A stretch of DNA of 64,000 nt from Pseudomonas fluorescens (GTDB taxonomy: Bacteria > Pseudomonadota > Gammaproteobacteria > Pseudomonadales > Pseudomonadaceae): positions 124,001 to 188,000 of the forward strand of contig NZ_CABVIX010000009.1 of NCBI RefSeq assembly GCF_902498185.1, in the 5' to 3' direction. Shown in pieces: positions 8,420-16,853 of this stretch. A model generated the notes under the pieces. The model searched no databases. It was given only the letters and a program-made list of their open reading frames with translations, and was not told the DNA's origin. A program made the translations under genes and the position numbers. The number at the start of each line of letters is the position of its first letter. Position 1 is the first letter of the stretch.

Positions 8420-8444
8420 GAATCACGGTGATTCGAGAGAATCA
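8420..8444 (-). promoter_or_regulatory. Overlapping palindromes between osmE and the ferritin gene
   Basis: GAATCAC-G-GTGATTC (8420-8434) is a perfect palindrome, and its right arm can instead pair as TGATTC-GAGA-GAATCA (8429-8444). The second form reaches into the osmE stop codon. It is 20 bases from the ferritin start. It could be an operator or a switchable hairpin; there is no T-run for a terminator. Confidence 0.35.
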
Positions 8445-8783
8445 GGCGCCGGGGGCGGCTTGCCTGTCCTCTTCGCGTTGTTTGCAGGTCTTGAACCCTT
8501 TGGCATCGACATGGCCTGTAGCGTCGAAACGCACGTAGTAAGGCTGCTGCTTGCCGTCGCGGTTGAGGATGTAGTCGTTGCAGGTGCCCCCGTTCGGCAG
8601 ATCGATCACAAAGGACGGGCTGCCACCGATGGCGATGACTTTCTGCATCGTCATGCCATGCTCGACCTGCTTGACCAGGGGCTGGTCACGGTAGGTGACA
8701 TAGTCCACCGGGTTTTCCGGGCGGCTGCCGCAGGCTGCGAGGGTGGCGCTGGCCAGAAGAATTGCCAGGGTCTGCTTGTACAT
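8442..8783 (-). CDS. osmE: OsmE, osmotically inducible lipoprotein
   Basis: The 113-residue product has a lipoprotein signal (MYKQTLAILLASATLAACG, lipidated Cys18) and a SmpA/OmlA (BamE-like) fold: VKQVEHGMTMQKVIAIGGSPS, then GTCNDYILNRDGKQQPYYVRFDATGHV and a second cysteine in GFKTC. This matches E. coli OsmE closely in layout. It should be an outer-membrane lipoprotein induced at high osmolarity. It is divergent from the lipase gene. Confidence 0.9.
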   Translation of the reverse strand: MYKQTLAILLASATLAACGSRPENPVDYVTYRDQPLVKQVEHGMTMQKVIAIGGSPSFVIDLPNGGTCNDYILNRDGKQQPYYVRFDATGHVDAKGFKTCKQREEDRQAAPGA

Positions 8784-8905
8784 GGTCCTGCTCCTTGCTC
8801 AGGGTTCGTTCAGGTTGGAACCGCGCGGCGTGCCAGGAGTTCGATTGCGGTCTGGCATCCCACCCCTTAATGTTGGCGACTGGCCATTGGGCAGGAAGAG
8901 CAGCG

Positions 8906-9796
8906 ATGAACAAGGATCTGGCCACGCGTTATCCACTGGTGCTGGTGCCGGGCATGCTTGGTTTCGTGCGTCTGCTGGTGTATCCCTACTGGTTCGGCAT
9001 CGTCCCAGCCCTGCGCCGAGGTGGAGCGCAGGTGTTTGCGGTGCAGGTCTCGCCGCTGCACGGCGAGGCAGTGCGCGGCGAGCAACTGCTGGCAATCATC
9101 GAAGATATCTGCCAGCGCACCGGCGCATCCCGGGTCAACCTGCTGGGTCATAGCCAAGGCGCCCTGACAGCACGTTACGCGGCGGCCAAACGCCCGGACC
9201 GGGTGGCCTCGGTGACCTCGATCGCCGGACCGAACCACGGTTCGGAACTGGCCGACTACCTGGAACGCAAGGCGCCAGGAGACTCTGCGCAAGGTCGAGT
9301 GCTCAAGGCGCTGCTGTACGGCCTCGGCGTCCTGATGGGCTGGCTGGAAACCGGCTGGCGCCGCGAGCGCCTGCCCATCGATGTGCATGCCTCGCACCAG
9401 GCCCTGACCAGTGCGGGTGCAGCGCTGTTCAACCAGGCTTATCCACAGGGCCTGCCGACTGTCTGGGGTGGGGAAGGGCCAGCCGAGGTCGATGGGGTTC
9501 GATACTACTCATGGTCCGGGACCTTGCAGCCGGGCCTCACGGACCAGGGCCGCAACCGCTTCGATGGCAGCAATCGCTTCTGCCGCCTGTTTGCCCGGGG
9601 TTTCGTCAAGGAGGCCGGGCAATGCGACGGCATGGTCGGGCGCTTCAGTTCGCATCTGGGCCAGGTGATCGGTGACGATTACCCGCTGGATCACCTGGAT
9701 ATCGTCAACCAGTCGCTCGGCGCGGTGGGCAAGGGCGCCGAGCCGGTGCAGCTGTTCACCGAGCATGCGGCCCGGCTCAAGGCCGCGGGGCTGTAA
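8906..9796 (+). CDS. Triacylglycerol lipase family protein without a signal peptide
   Basis: The 296-residue alpha/beta hydrolase follows the bacterial family I lipase plan: YPLVLVPGMLGF with the oxyanion-hole residues near 12-20, nucleophile Ser83 in GHSQGA, a calcium/aspartate region CDGMVGRFSSHLG and the catalytic histidine in DYPLDHLDIVNQ. Family I lipases such as LipA are normally exported with a signal peptide; here the ATG at 8906 (AGGAAGAG upstream) opens directly into the mature domain, and the upstream frame gives no signal. It is therefore either cytoplasmic or exported another way. No lipase foldase (lif) gene is next to it. Esters of medium or long acyl chains are the likely substrates. 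Confidence 0.85.
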   Translation: MNKDLATRYPLVLVPGMLGFVRLLVYPYWFGIVPALRRGGAQVFAVQVSPLHGEAVRGEQLLAIIEDICQRTGASRVNLLGHSQGALTARYAAAKRPDRVASVTSIAGPNHGSELADYLERKAPGDSAQGRVLKALLYGLGVLMGWLETGWRRERLPIDVHASHQALTSAGAALFNQAYPQGLPTVWGGEGPAEVDGVRYYSWSGTLQPGLTDQGRNRFDGSNRFCRLFARGFVKEAGQCDGMVGRFSSHLGQVIGDDYPLDHLDIVNQSLGAVGKGAEPVQLFTEHAARLKAAGL

Positions 9797-9884
9797 GGCC
9801 CGCAGCAGAGATGCCATGCCCTCTATGCCTGCCCGGCGAAGGCTGGCAGACTGCGCGTTTTCCGCAGTTGCCTGCCGAGGTTGT

Positions 9885-10892
9885 ATGACCTTCACTGCCC
9901 GCCAGATCACCCTGGCCAGCTGGATCATTGTCTTTACCGGCCTGTTGCTGGCCCTGCCGCTGAAATTGCTCCCAAGCCTGCTTGCCGGACTGCTGGTGTT
10001 CGAGCTGGTCAACATGCTCACGCCGCGTCTGCAGCCCCTGATTGCCGGGCAACGCGCGCGCTGGCTGGCGGTGGCCCTGCTGGGCACGCTGGTGGTCAGC
10101 AGCCTGACCTTGCTGTTTGCCGGTGCCTTCAGCTTCCTGTTGCACGAGGCGGAAAACCCCGGTGCCTCGCTCGACCGCTTCATGATCCTGGTCGACCAGG
10201 CCCGCGGCCAGCTGCCGCCGTTCATCGACGCTTACCTGCCGGCCAGCGCTGCCGAGTTCAAGGTCGCCATCGGCGACTGGCTGAAGACGCACCTGGGCGA
10301 GCTGCAACTGGTGGGCAAGGGCGCGGCGCACATGTTCGTCACCTTGCTGATCGGCATGATCCTCGGGGCCATCGTCGCCTTGCAGCGAATCCCGGACCTG
10401 ACCCGGAGAAAACCCCTGGCCGCGGCGCTGTTCGACCGTCTCAACCTGCTGGTGAAGGCGTTTCGCAACATCGTCTTCGCGCAGATCAAGATATCGATGC
10501 TCAACACCTTCTTTACCGGCATCTTCCTCGCCGTGATCTTCCCGCTGTTCGACGTCCACCTGCCGCTGACCAAGACGCTGATCGTCCTGACCTTCCTGCT
10601 TGGCCTGCTGCCGGTGATCGGCAACCTGATCTCCAACACACTGATCACGATCGTCGGGCTGTCGCTGTCGATCTGGGTAGCCGTCGCCGCGCTGGGTTAC
10701 CTGATTGTCATCCACAAGGTCGAGTATTTTCTCAACGCACGCATCGTGGGTGGACAGATCAGCGCCAAGTCCTGGGAGTTGCTGCTGGCGATGCTGGTGT
10801 TCGAGGCCGCGTTCGGCCTGCCAGGGGTGGTGGCAGGACCGATTTACTATGCGTACCTGAAGAGTGAGCTGCGGCGGGTGGACCTGGTCTAG
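9885..10892 (+). CDS. AI-2E/PerM-family membrane transporter
   Basis: The 335-residue protein has about seven to eight hydrophobic segments, with two near the N-terminus (residues 6-50), one near 67-90, a soluble stretch with amphipathic helices (about 95-140), and a C-terminal block including FTGIFLAVIFPLFDVHLPLTK and LLGLLPVIGNLISNTL. The last motif (GxxPxIGnxi) is the signature of the AI-2E/UPF0118 family, which includes TqsA, PerM and Na+/H+ antiporter members. The substrate is unknown. It ends 3 bp before the convergent yegD gene. Confidence 0.82.
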   Translation: MTFTARQITLASWIIVFTGLLLALPLKLLPSLLAGLLVFELVNMLTPRLQPLIAGQRARWLAVALLGTLVVSSLTLLFAGAFSFLLHEAENPGASLDRFMILVDQARGQLPPFIDAYLPASAAEFKVAIGDWLKTHLGELQLVGKGAAHMFVTLLIGMILGAIVALQRIPDLTRRKPLAAALFDRLNLLVKAFRNIVFAQIKISMLNTFFTGIFLAVIFPLFDVHLPLTKTLIVLTFLLGLLPVIGNLISNTLITIVGLSLSIWVAVAALGYLIVIHKVEYFLNARIVGGQISAKSWELLLAMLVFEAAFGLPGVVAGPIYYAYLKSELRRVDLV

Positions 10893-10895
10893 CTG

Positions 10896-12167
10896 CTAGC
10901 AGGTGCCGTAGCGCTTGCGCGCTTCAATCGCCAGCCCGCTGCCGATGCTGCCGAAGATGTTGCCTTCGACATGGCGGGCATTGGGCAGCATGGCCGCAAC
11001 GCTCTGGCGCAGGGCCGGGATGCCGCTGGAACCGCCGGTGAAGAACACCGTGTCGACCTGAGCGACGCTCACGTCGGCCTTGGCCAGCAATTCGGTGACA
11101 CTGCCGCGCACGCGTTCCAGCAGGCTGCCGATGGCGTCCTCGAACAGGGCGCGGGTCAGCTCGACGCTGAGCGCAGGCTCGATACGGCCGAGGTCGACCT
11201 GGCGGCTTTCGGCGCCGGTGAGCTCGATCTTGCTCGCTTCCACTTCCATGGCCAGCCAGTGCCCGGCGCGCTGGTCGATCAGCTTGAACAGGCGGTCGAT
11301 ACCCAGGGTGTCTTCGATGTCGTAGCGCATGCTGCCCAGCGACAGCTGGGATTTCTGCGAGTAGACCGAATTGATGGTGTGCCAGGTGGCGAGGTTCAGG
11401 TGATAGCTGGTGGGCATCAGGGCCTGACTCTTCATCCGGCTGCCGTAGCCGAACAGTGGCATCACACCTTGCAGGCTGAGCTGCTTGTCGAAGTCGGTGC
11501 CGCCGATGTGCACGCCGCCGGTAGCGAGAATGTCGCTGTGACGGTCATCGAGCAGGTGACGCTCGGGCGCCAGGCGCACCAGGGAGAAGTCCGAGGTACC
11601 CCCGCCGATGTCGACGATCAGCACCAGCTCTTCCCGGTCGATGCCCGACTCATAGTCGAAGGCCGCGGCGATGGGCTCGTACTGGAATGAGACATCCTTG
11701 AAGCCGATCTTGCGGGCAACTTCGGCCAGGGTGTCCTCGGCGTCCTGGTCTGCGGCGGCGTCGTCATCGACGAAGAATACCGGGCGGCCAAGTACCACTT
11801 GGTCGAAGCTGCGGTCGGCGTTGGCCTCGGCGCGGTTCTTCAGCTCGCTGATGAACATCCCCAGCAGGTCCTTGAACGGCAAAGCGGTGCCCAGCACGCT
11901 GGTATCGTGCTTGATCAGCTTGGAGCCCAGCAGGCTCTTGAGCGAGCGCATCAGGCGGCCTTCGTAGCCCTCCAGGTATTCGTGCAGGGCCATGCGGCCG
12001 TAAGCCGGGCGGCGCTCTTCGATATTGAAGAAGACTACCGAGGGCAAGGTGATCTTGCCGTCTTCCAGGGCGATCAGCGATTCAGCCCCTGGACGGTGCC
12101 AGCCGACCGTGGAGTTGGAGGTACCGAAGTCGATGCCGCAGGCGCGGGCCGGGGATACGTCTGACAT
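10896..12167 (-). CDS. yegD: Hsp70-family protein, YegD-like
   Basis: The 423-residue protein has the actin-like ATPase domain of Hsp70: GIDFGTSNSTVG (phosphate 1) near residue 11, VLIVDIGGGTSDFSLVRL (phosphate 2) near 203 and VFFTGGSSGIPALRQ (adenosine motif) near 373. It ends just after the ATPase domain and lacks the DnaK substrate-binding half, as YegD does. The partners are unknown. It is divergent from cbpA across 160 bp, so an Hsp70-like ATPase and a J-domain protein share one control region, which hints at a functional link. Convergent with the AI-2E permease. Confidence 0.9.
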   Translation of the reverse strand: MSDVSPARACGIDFGTSNSTVGWHRPGAESLIALEDGKITLPSVVFFNIEERRPAYGRMALHEYLEGYEGRLMRSLKSLLGSKLIKHDTSVLGTALPFKDLLGMFISELKNRAEANADRSFDQVVLGRPVFFVDDDAAADQDAEDTLAEVARKIGFKDVSFQYEPIAAAFDYESGIDREELVLIVDIGGGTSDFSLVRLAPERHLLDDRHSDILATGGVHIGGTDFDKQLSLQGVMPLFGYGSRMKSQALMPTSYHLNLATWHTINSVYSQKSQLSLGSMRYDIEDTLGIDRLFKLIDQRAGHWLAMEVEASKIELTGAESRQVDLGRIEPALSVELTRALFEDAIGSLLERVRGSVTELLAKADVSVAQVDTVFFTGGSSGIPALRQSVAAMLPNARHVEGNIFGSIGSGLAIEARKRYGTC

Positions 12168-12263
12168 TACGAAAAGCTTCCGGAGGCAAAACGGCCGCGC
12201 ATTTTATGCCAGTGGGCAGCAGAAGCAAGACCGATTGTCTGCGTATGCCGAAGCCAACGACAC

Positions 12264-12291
12264 CTTGAAAGGCTATGCTTGGTCCCTATCT
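12264..12291 (+). promoter_or_regulatory. Sigma-32 (heat-shock) promoter of cbpA
   Basis: CTTGAAA (12264-12270) is an exact sigma-32 -35 element. After 13 bases, CCCTATCT (12284-12291) matches the -10 consensus CCCCATNT at seven of eight positions. The expected start lies about 30 bases before the cbpA ATG. Heat-shock control of a DnaJ homologue makes biological sense. Confidence 0.62.
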
Positions 12292-12327
12292 TCTGATGCA
12301 GTGAACATTTTGACGGTGATGGCGTAG

Positions 12328-13275
12328 ATGGACTTCAAAGACTATTACAAGATACTGGGCGTGGAGCCGACGGCGGACGACAAGGCGATCAAGGCCGCGT
12401 ACCGCAAGCTGGCGCGCAAGTATCACCCTGACGTCAGCAAGGAACGTGACGCCGAGGACAAGTTCAAGGAGGCCAATGAGGCCTACGAGGCCTTGAGCAA
12501 CCCTGAAAAGCGCGCCGAGTACGACCAGATTCGCAAGTACGGCCAGCACGGCCGGCCGTTCCAGGGGCCGCCCGGCTGGGAAAGCCGCGGCGCCGGCGGC
12601 GGTGGCTACGAGAATGGCGATTTTTCAGACTTTTTCAGTTCGATCTTCGGTGCCCGCGGCGGCAGCCCCTTTGGTCGTGGTCAGCAACGCAGCACGGGCA
12701 GACGAGGGCAGGACGTGGAGATGGAACTGGCGATCTTCCTCGAGGAGACGTTGAGCAGTGAATCGAAGCAGATCAGCTTCCAGGTTCCGCAGTACAACGC
12801 CCAGGGCCAGCGCACCGGGCATACCACCAAGACCCTGAACGTGAAGATCCCTGCGGGGGTCAGCGACGGCGAGCGCATTCGCCTCAAGGGCCAGGGAGCG
12901 CCGGGTGTCGGTGGCGGAGCCAATGGCGATCTTTTCCTGACGATCCGCATGGCGCCGCATCCGCTGTTCGATGTCGAGGGCCATGACCTGATCATCACCG
13001 TGCCTCTCGCGCCCTGGGAAGCGGCCTTGGGCACCAAGGTGGCGGTGCCTACCCTCACCGGCAAGATCAACCTGACCATCCGCCCCGACAGCCAGAGTGG
13101 CCAGCGCCTTCGGGTGAAGGGCATGGGGCTGGCCAACAAGCAGGGCCAGCGTGGCGACCTGTATGCCCAGCTCAAGGTGGTGATGCCCAGCCAGTCCGAC
13201 GCCGCCACGCGTGAACTGTGGAGCAAGCTGTCGGAACAAGCGGCTTTCAATCCGAGGACTCAATGGAGTAGTTGA
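12328..13275 (+). CDS. cbpA: CbpA, DnaJ-type co-chaperone and DNA-binding protein
   Basis: The 315-residue protein has a J-domain (residues 1-70) with the HPD motif at 33-35, a Gly/Phe-rich linker (about 75-125) and two C-terminal client-binding domains, with no cysteine-rich zinc domain. This is the CbpA plan rather than DnaJ. CbpA assists DnaK and also binds curved DNA in the nucleoid. It is followed two bases later by cbpM, its inhibitor, so the two form an operon. The Shine-Dalgarno sequence is weak. The promoter upstream looks sigma-32 dependent. Confidence 0.95.
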   Translation: MDFKDYYKILGVEPTADDKAIKAAYRKLARKYHPDVSKERDAEDKFKEANEAYEALSNPEKRAEYDQIRKYGQHGRPFQGPPGWESRGAGGGGYENGDFSDFFSSIFGARGGSPFGRGQQRSTGRRGQDVEMELAIFLEETLSSESKQISFQVPQYNAQGQRTGHTTKTLNVKIPAGVSDGERIRLKGQGAPGVGGGANGDLFLTIRMAPHPLFDVEGHDLIITVPLAPWEAALGTKVAVPTLTGKINLTIRPDSQSGQRLRVKGMGLANKQGQRGDLYAQLKVVMPSQSDAATRELWSKLSEQAAFNPRTQWSS

Positions 13276-13277
13276 CC

Positions 13278-13583
13278 ATGAGCAGCACCCTGATCGTTCA
13301 GCTGGACATGCGAACCCTTTGCCAGGAGGCCGATCTCACGGCTGACTGCGTGATCGAAATTGTCGAACACGGCATCGTCGAACCTTCGGGGCAAACGCCG
13401 GAGGACTGGTTGTTCGACGACCAGGCCCCGGTGCTGCTAAAGCGCGCGGCCAAGCTCCACCAGGAGCTTGAGCTGGAATGGGAGGGGGTGGCGTTGGCGC
13501 TGGAGCTGCTGGACGAGGTGCAGCATCTGCGCAGCGAAAACGAGATGCTCAGGCAGCGTCTGGGCAGGTTCGTTCAGACTTGA
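13278..13583 (+). CDS. cbpM: CbpM, modulator of CbpA
   Basis: The 101-residue protein has a MerR-like N-terminal part (LCQEADLTADCVIEIVEHGIVEP) and a leucine-rich C-terminal coiled-coil helix (LLDEVQHLRSENEMLRQRL). This is the CbpM/chaperone-modulator form, which binds the CbpA J-domain and blocks its co-chaperone and DNA-binding activity. The ATG at 13278 has GGAG ten bases upstream, inside the end of cbpA; an in-frame TTG two codons earlier is less likely. Confidence 0.93.
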   Translation: MSSTLIVQLDMRTLCQEADLTADCVIEIVEHGIVEPSGQTPEDWLFDDQAPVLLKRAAKLHQELELEWEGVALALELLDEVQHLRSENEMLRQRLGRFVQT

Positions 13584-13609
13584 TCTGCCATAGGGTCCGG
13601 TTCCAGACC

Positions 13610-14131
13610 TCATTTCCCGGGTTTGGCCCCGGGATCCAGCACCAGCTGCATGAACGTCAGGTCCAGCCACTGCCCGAACTTGATCCCGACTTGCGGCATC
13701 CGCCCCGTCAGCACGAACCCGTGGCGTTCATGCAGACGGATCGATGCTGCATTGCCGCTTTCGATGGCGGCCACCATCACATGCTTGCCGCATGACTTGG
13801 CCCGCTCGATCAGGGCAGCCATCAATAACGGCCCCAGGCCCTTCCCGCGTTGGTCGCCACGGATATACACCGAATGTTCGACGCTGTACCGGAACCCTTC
13901 AAAAGGCCGCCAGTCGCCGAACGAGGCATAACCGAGCACGCCGCTGCTGTCATCGACCGCCACCAGGATCGGATAGCCCTGCTGCTGGCGCGCCTCGAAC
14001 CAGGCCTGACGGTTGGCGAGGTCGACCGGTTGTTCGTTCCAGATCGCCGTGGTGTTGAGTACGGCATCGTTGTAGATGTCGAGAATGCCCGGCAGATCCT
14101 GGGGCAGGGCATCGCGGATCGAGTGACTCAT
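13610..14131 (-). CDS. GNAT acetyltransferase of the phosphinothricin / methionine sulfoximine type
   Basis: The 173-residue GNAT protein begins SIRDALPQDLPGILDIYNDAVLNTTAIWNE and carries the acetyl-CoA loop RGDQRGKGLGPLL near residue 85 and HERHGFVLTGRMPQVGIKFGQWLDLTFMQ near the C-terminus. This closely matches the Pseudomonas phosphinothricin-acetyltransferase homologue (PITA/MddA), known to acetylate methionine sulfoximine and sulfone, inhibitors of glutamine synthetase. It lies 31 bp after urtE in the same direction, so it is likely transcribed with the urea transporter under nitrogen control. The ATG at 14131 is preferred to an upstream TTG. Confidence 0.85.
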   Translation of the reverse strand: MSHSIRDALPQDLPGILDIYNDAVLNTTAIWNEQPVDLANRQAWFEARQQQGYPILVAVDDSSGVLGYASFGDWRPFEGFRYSVEHSVYIRGDQRGKGLGPLLMAALIERAKSCGKHVMVAAIESGNAASIRLHERHGFVLTGRMPQVGIKFGQWLDLTFMQLVLDPGAKPGK

Positions 14132-14162
14132 GACTGCTTCTCGCAAGGGGAATGGCTGCAGG

Positions 14163-14861
14163 TTAAATGGTTACCAGCCCGCGCACACCTTCGGCTTGCA
14201 TGTTTTCACCCCGTCCGCGCTGGACGATCTCGCCCCGCGACATCACCAGGTACTGGTCTGCCAGCGCTTCGGCAAAGTCATAGAACTGCTCGACCAGCAG
14301 GATCGCCATGTCGCCACGGGCCGCCAGCTTGCGGATCACCGCGCCGATTTCCTTGATGACTGACGGCTGAATGCCTTCGGTGGGCTCGTCGAGGATCAAC
14401 AGCCGCGGGCGGCTGGCCAGGGCGCGGCCGATGGCCAGCTGCTGCTGCTGACCGCCCGACAGATCGCCGCCACGGCGGTGCTTCATCTGCGCCAGGACCG
14501 GAAACAGCTCGTAGATGAACGCGGGAACTTCACGGGCATCGCGGGCGCTGAAACGCGACAGGCCCATCAGCAGGTTTTCCTCCACGGTCAGGCGCGCAAA
14601 GATCTCGCGGCCCTGGGGCACGTAGGCGATGCCGGCGTGCACCCGTTGCTGCGGCTTGAGTGCGGTGATCGCCTTGCCTTCCCAGTGCACGCTGCCTTCG
14701 CGCGCAGGCAGCAGGCCCATGAGGCAGCGCAGCAGGGTGGTCTTGCCCACGCCGTTGCGCCCGAGCAGGCAGGTGACTTCGCCGATCTTGGCCTCGAACG
14801 ACAGGCCGCGCAGGATGTGGCTGCCGCCGTAGTATTGGTGCAGGGTGTCGATTTTCAGCAT
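14163..14861 (-). CDS. urtE: UrtE, urea ABC transporter ATP-binding protein
   Basis: The 232-residue ATPase has Walker A (GRNGVGKTT, near 34), the signature (LSGGQQQQLAIGRAL, near 133) and Walker B (LLILDEPTEGIQPS). The EPTEGIQPSVI stretch and YYGGSHILRGLSF are typical of UrtE, and its place as fifth gene after urtA-D settles the assignment. It is one of two ATPases driving high-affinity urea import. The gap to urtD is 43 bp. Confidence 0.95.
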   Translation of the reverse strand: MLKIDTLHQYYGGSHILRGLSFEAKIGEVTCLLGRNGVGKTTLLRCLMGLLPAREGSVHWEGKAITALKPQQRVHAGIAYVPQGREIFARLTVEENLLMGLSRFSARDAREVPAFIYELFPVLAQMKHRRGGDLSGGQQQQLAIGRALASRPRLLILDEPTEGIQPSVIKEIGAVIRKLAARGDMAILLVEQFYDFAEALADQYLVMSRGEIVQRGRGENMQAEGVRGLVTI

Positions 14862-14904
14862 GTGAATTCCTTGAAGTCGTGATGCATGCGGCCCTACGGG
14901 GCCC

Positions 14905-15777
14905 CTAGCGGCCCAGGTACACTTCGATCACCCGCTCATCTTCCTGCACCTGCGCAAGCGAGCCTTCTGCCAGTACGCTGCCCTGGTGCAGCACGGTCAC
15001 GTGGTCGGCGATGCTGCCGACAAAGCCCATGTCGTGCTCGACCACCATCAGCGAATGCTTGCCGGCCAGGCCCTTGAACAGCTCGGCGGTGAATTCGGTC
15101 TCGGCGTCGGTCATGCCCGCCACCGGTTCGTCGAGCAGCAGCAGTTGCGGGTCCTGCATCAACAGCATGCCGATCTCCAGAAACTGTTTCTGCCCGTGCG
15201 AGAGCAGGCCGGCCGGGCGTTGCGCCAGGGGCTGCAGGCGCAGGGTCTGCATGACCTCGTCGATGCGCTGGTGCTGCTCGTCATCGAGCCGCGCGAGCAG
15301 GCTGGCCCACACCGACTTGTCGGTCTTCTGCGCCAGCTCCAGGTTCTCGAACACCGTCAGCGCCTCGAACACCGTGGGTTTCTGAAACTTGCGTCCGATG
15401 CCGGCCTGGGCGATCTGCACCTCGCTCATGCGGGTCAGGTCCAAGGTTTCGCCAAACCAGGCGCTGCCGCTGTCCGGGCGGGTCTTGCCGGTTATCACGT
15501 CCATCAGGGTGGTCTTGCCGGCGCCATTGGGGCCAATGATGCAGCGCAGCTCACCCACCCCGATGTACAGGTTCAGGCCGTTGATGGCCTTGAAACCGTC
15601 GAAGCTTACGTTGATGTCTTCCAGTGTCAGCACGGTGCCGTGGCGAACGTTCAGGCCAGGCTTGCGCCGCTGGCCAAGGCCGATGGCGTCGCGGCCGGCG
15701 CCCTCGAGGTCGGTGGGGTAGTACAGCGGCTCGAGCATGAACTCTGGATGCACGGGCGCGATGGGCAGGCTTCTCAT
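14905..15777 (-). CDS. urtD: UrtD, urea ABC transporter ATP-binding protein
   Basis: The 290-residue ATPase has an N-terminal extension of about 50 residues before the ABC domain. Walker A (GPNGAGKTT) is near residue 88, LSHGQKQFLEIGM is the signature near 200 and LLLLDEPVAGM is Walker B. The AGIGRKFQKPTVFE segment is typical of UrtD. The ATG at 15777 overlaps the urtC stop (ATGA), so the upstream continuation of the frame is not coding. It partners UrtE. Confidence 0.95.
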   Translation of the reverse strand: MRSLPIAPVHPEFMLEPLYYPTDLEGAGRDAIGLGQRRKPGLNVRHGTVLTLEDINVSFDGFKAINGLNLYIGVGELRCIIGPNGAGKTTLMDVITGKTRPDSGSAWFGETLDLTRMSEVQIAQAGIGRKFQKPTVFEALTVFENLELAQKTDKSVWASLLARLDDEQHQRIDEVMQTLRLQPLAQRPAGLLSHGQKQFLEIGMLLMQDPQLLLLDEPVAGMTDAETEFTAELFKGLAGKHSLMVVEHDMGFVGSIADHVTVLHQGSVLAEGSLAQVQEDERVIEVYLGR

Positions 15778-16853
15778 GCTTGGTTCCTTTTCTTCAGCAC
15801 ACCGATCACGCCCTTGGGCAGGTACAGGGTGACGACGATGAACAACGCGCCCAGGAAGAACAGCCAGAATTCTGGAAACGCCACTGTGAACCAGCTCTTC
15901 ATGCCATTGACCAGGCCGGCGCCGAGCAGCGGGCCGATCAAGGTGCCACGGCCGCCAAGTGCCACCCAGACGGCCGCTTCGATCGAGTTGGTCGGCGACA
16001 TCTCGCTCGGGTTGATGATGCCCACCTGCGGCACGTACAGCGCCCCCGCCAGGCCACACAACACGGCGCTCAGCACCCACACCAGCAGCTTGAAGCCGCG
16101 TGGGTCGTAGCCGCAGAACATCAGGCGGTTCTCGGCGTCACGCAGCGCGGTCAGCACCCGGCCAAACTTGCTGCGCGCCAGGCACCAGCCCAGGTACAGG
16201 CTCACCAGCAGCAGCGCCACGGTCAGCAGGAACAGCACCGCGCGCGTGCCTTGCGAGGCGATGTCAAAGCCCAGGATGGTGCGGAAACTGGTGAAACCGT
16301 TGTTACCGCCAAATCCCGTTTCGTTGCGGAAGAACAGCAACATGCCGGCAAAGGTCAGCGCTTGGGTCATGATCGAGAAATACACGCCCTTGATCCGCGA
16401 GCGAAACGCGAACCAGCCGAACACCAGTGCCAGCAGCCCCGGCGCGAGCACCACCAGGCACAGGGCCCAGGCAAAGTGCTGGGTACCGGCCCAATACCAG
16501 GGCAGCTCGGTCCACGACAGAAACGTCATGAACGCCGGCAGGCTGTCGCCCGAGGCCTGGCGCATCAGGTACATGCCCATGGCGTAGCCGCCCAGGGCGA
16601 AAAACAACCCATGTCCCAGCGACAGTAGCCCGGCATAGCCCCAGACCAGATCCAGGGCCAGGGCGACGATGGCGTAGCAGAGGATCTTGCCGACCAGTGT
16701 CAGGGTATAGGCCGATACCTGCAGATTGTGGTCGGCCGGCAACAACGACAATAGCGGCAGGGCCAGCAGCGCGAGGATGATGGTGGCGCCGATTGCCAGC
16801 GTGAGGCGCGGGCCGGCTTTCTGGGTTGCGGTGACAAGCAGAGGCTGGTTCAT
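15774..16853 (-). CDS. urtC: UrtC, urea ABC transporter permease
   Basis: This 359-residue LivM-type permease has about eight to ten membrane segments. Motifs typical of UrtC are LDLVWGYAGLLSLGHGLFFALGGYAMGMYL near residue 65 and VALGGRGTLIGPLLGAG near 292. It ends FLPKGVIG-like (TLYLPKGVIGVLKKR). It is the second channel subunit for urea import. Both ends overlap neighbouring urt genes by a few bases. Confidence 0.95.
   Translation of the reverse strand: MNQPLLVTATQKAGPRLTLAIGATIILALLALPLLSLLPADHNLQVSAYTLTLVGKILCYAIVALALDLVWGYAGLLSLGHGLFFALGGYAMGMYLMRQASGDSLPAFMTFLSWTELPWYWAGTQHFAWALCLVVLAPGLLALVFGWFAFRSRIKGVYFSIMTQALTFAGMLLFFRNETGFGGNNGFTSFRTILGFDIASQGTRAVLFLLTVALLLVSLYLGWCLARSKFGRVLTALRDAENRLMFCGYDPRGFKLLVWVLSAVLCGLAGALYVPQVGIINPSEMSPTNSIEAAVWVALGGRGTLIGPLLGAGLVNGMKSWFTVAFPEFWLFFLGALFIVVTLYLPKGVIGVLKKRNQA

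Noticed and set aside
3492..9450. Single perfect DnaA boxes inside coding sequences (AGE gene near 3495 and lipase gene near 9440)
   Set aside because: They are isolated and within well-conserved genes, so chance or codon use explains them. Only the intergenic cluster at 1.8-2.2 kb is reported.
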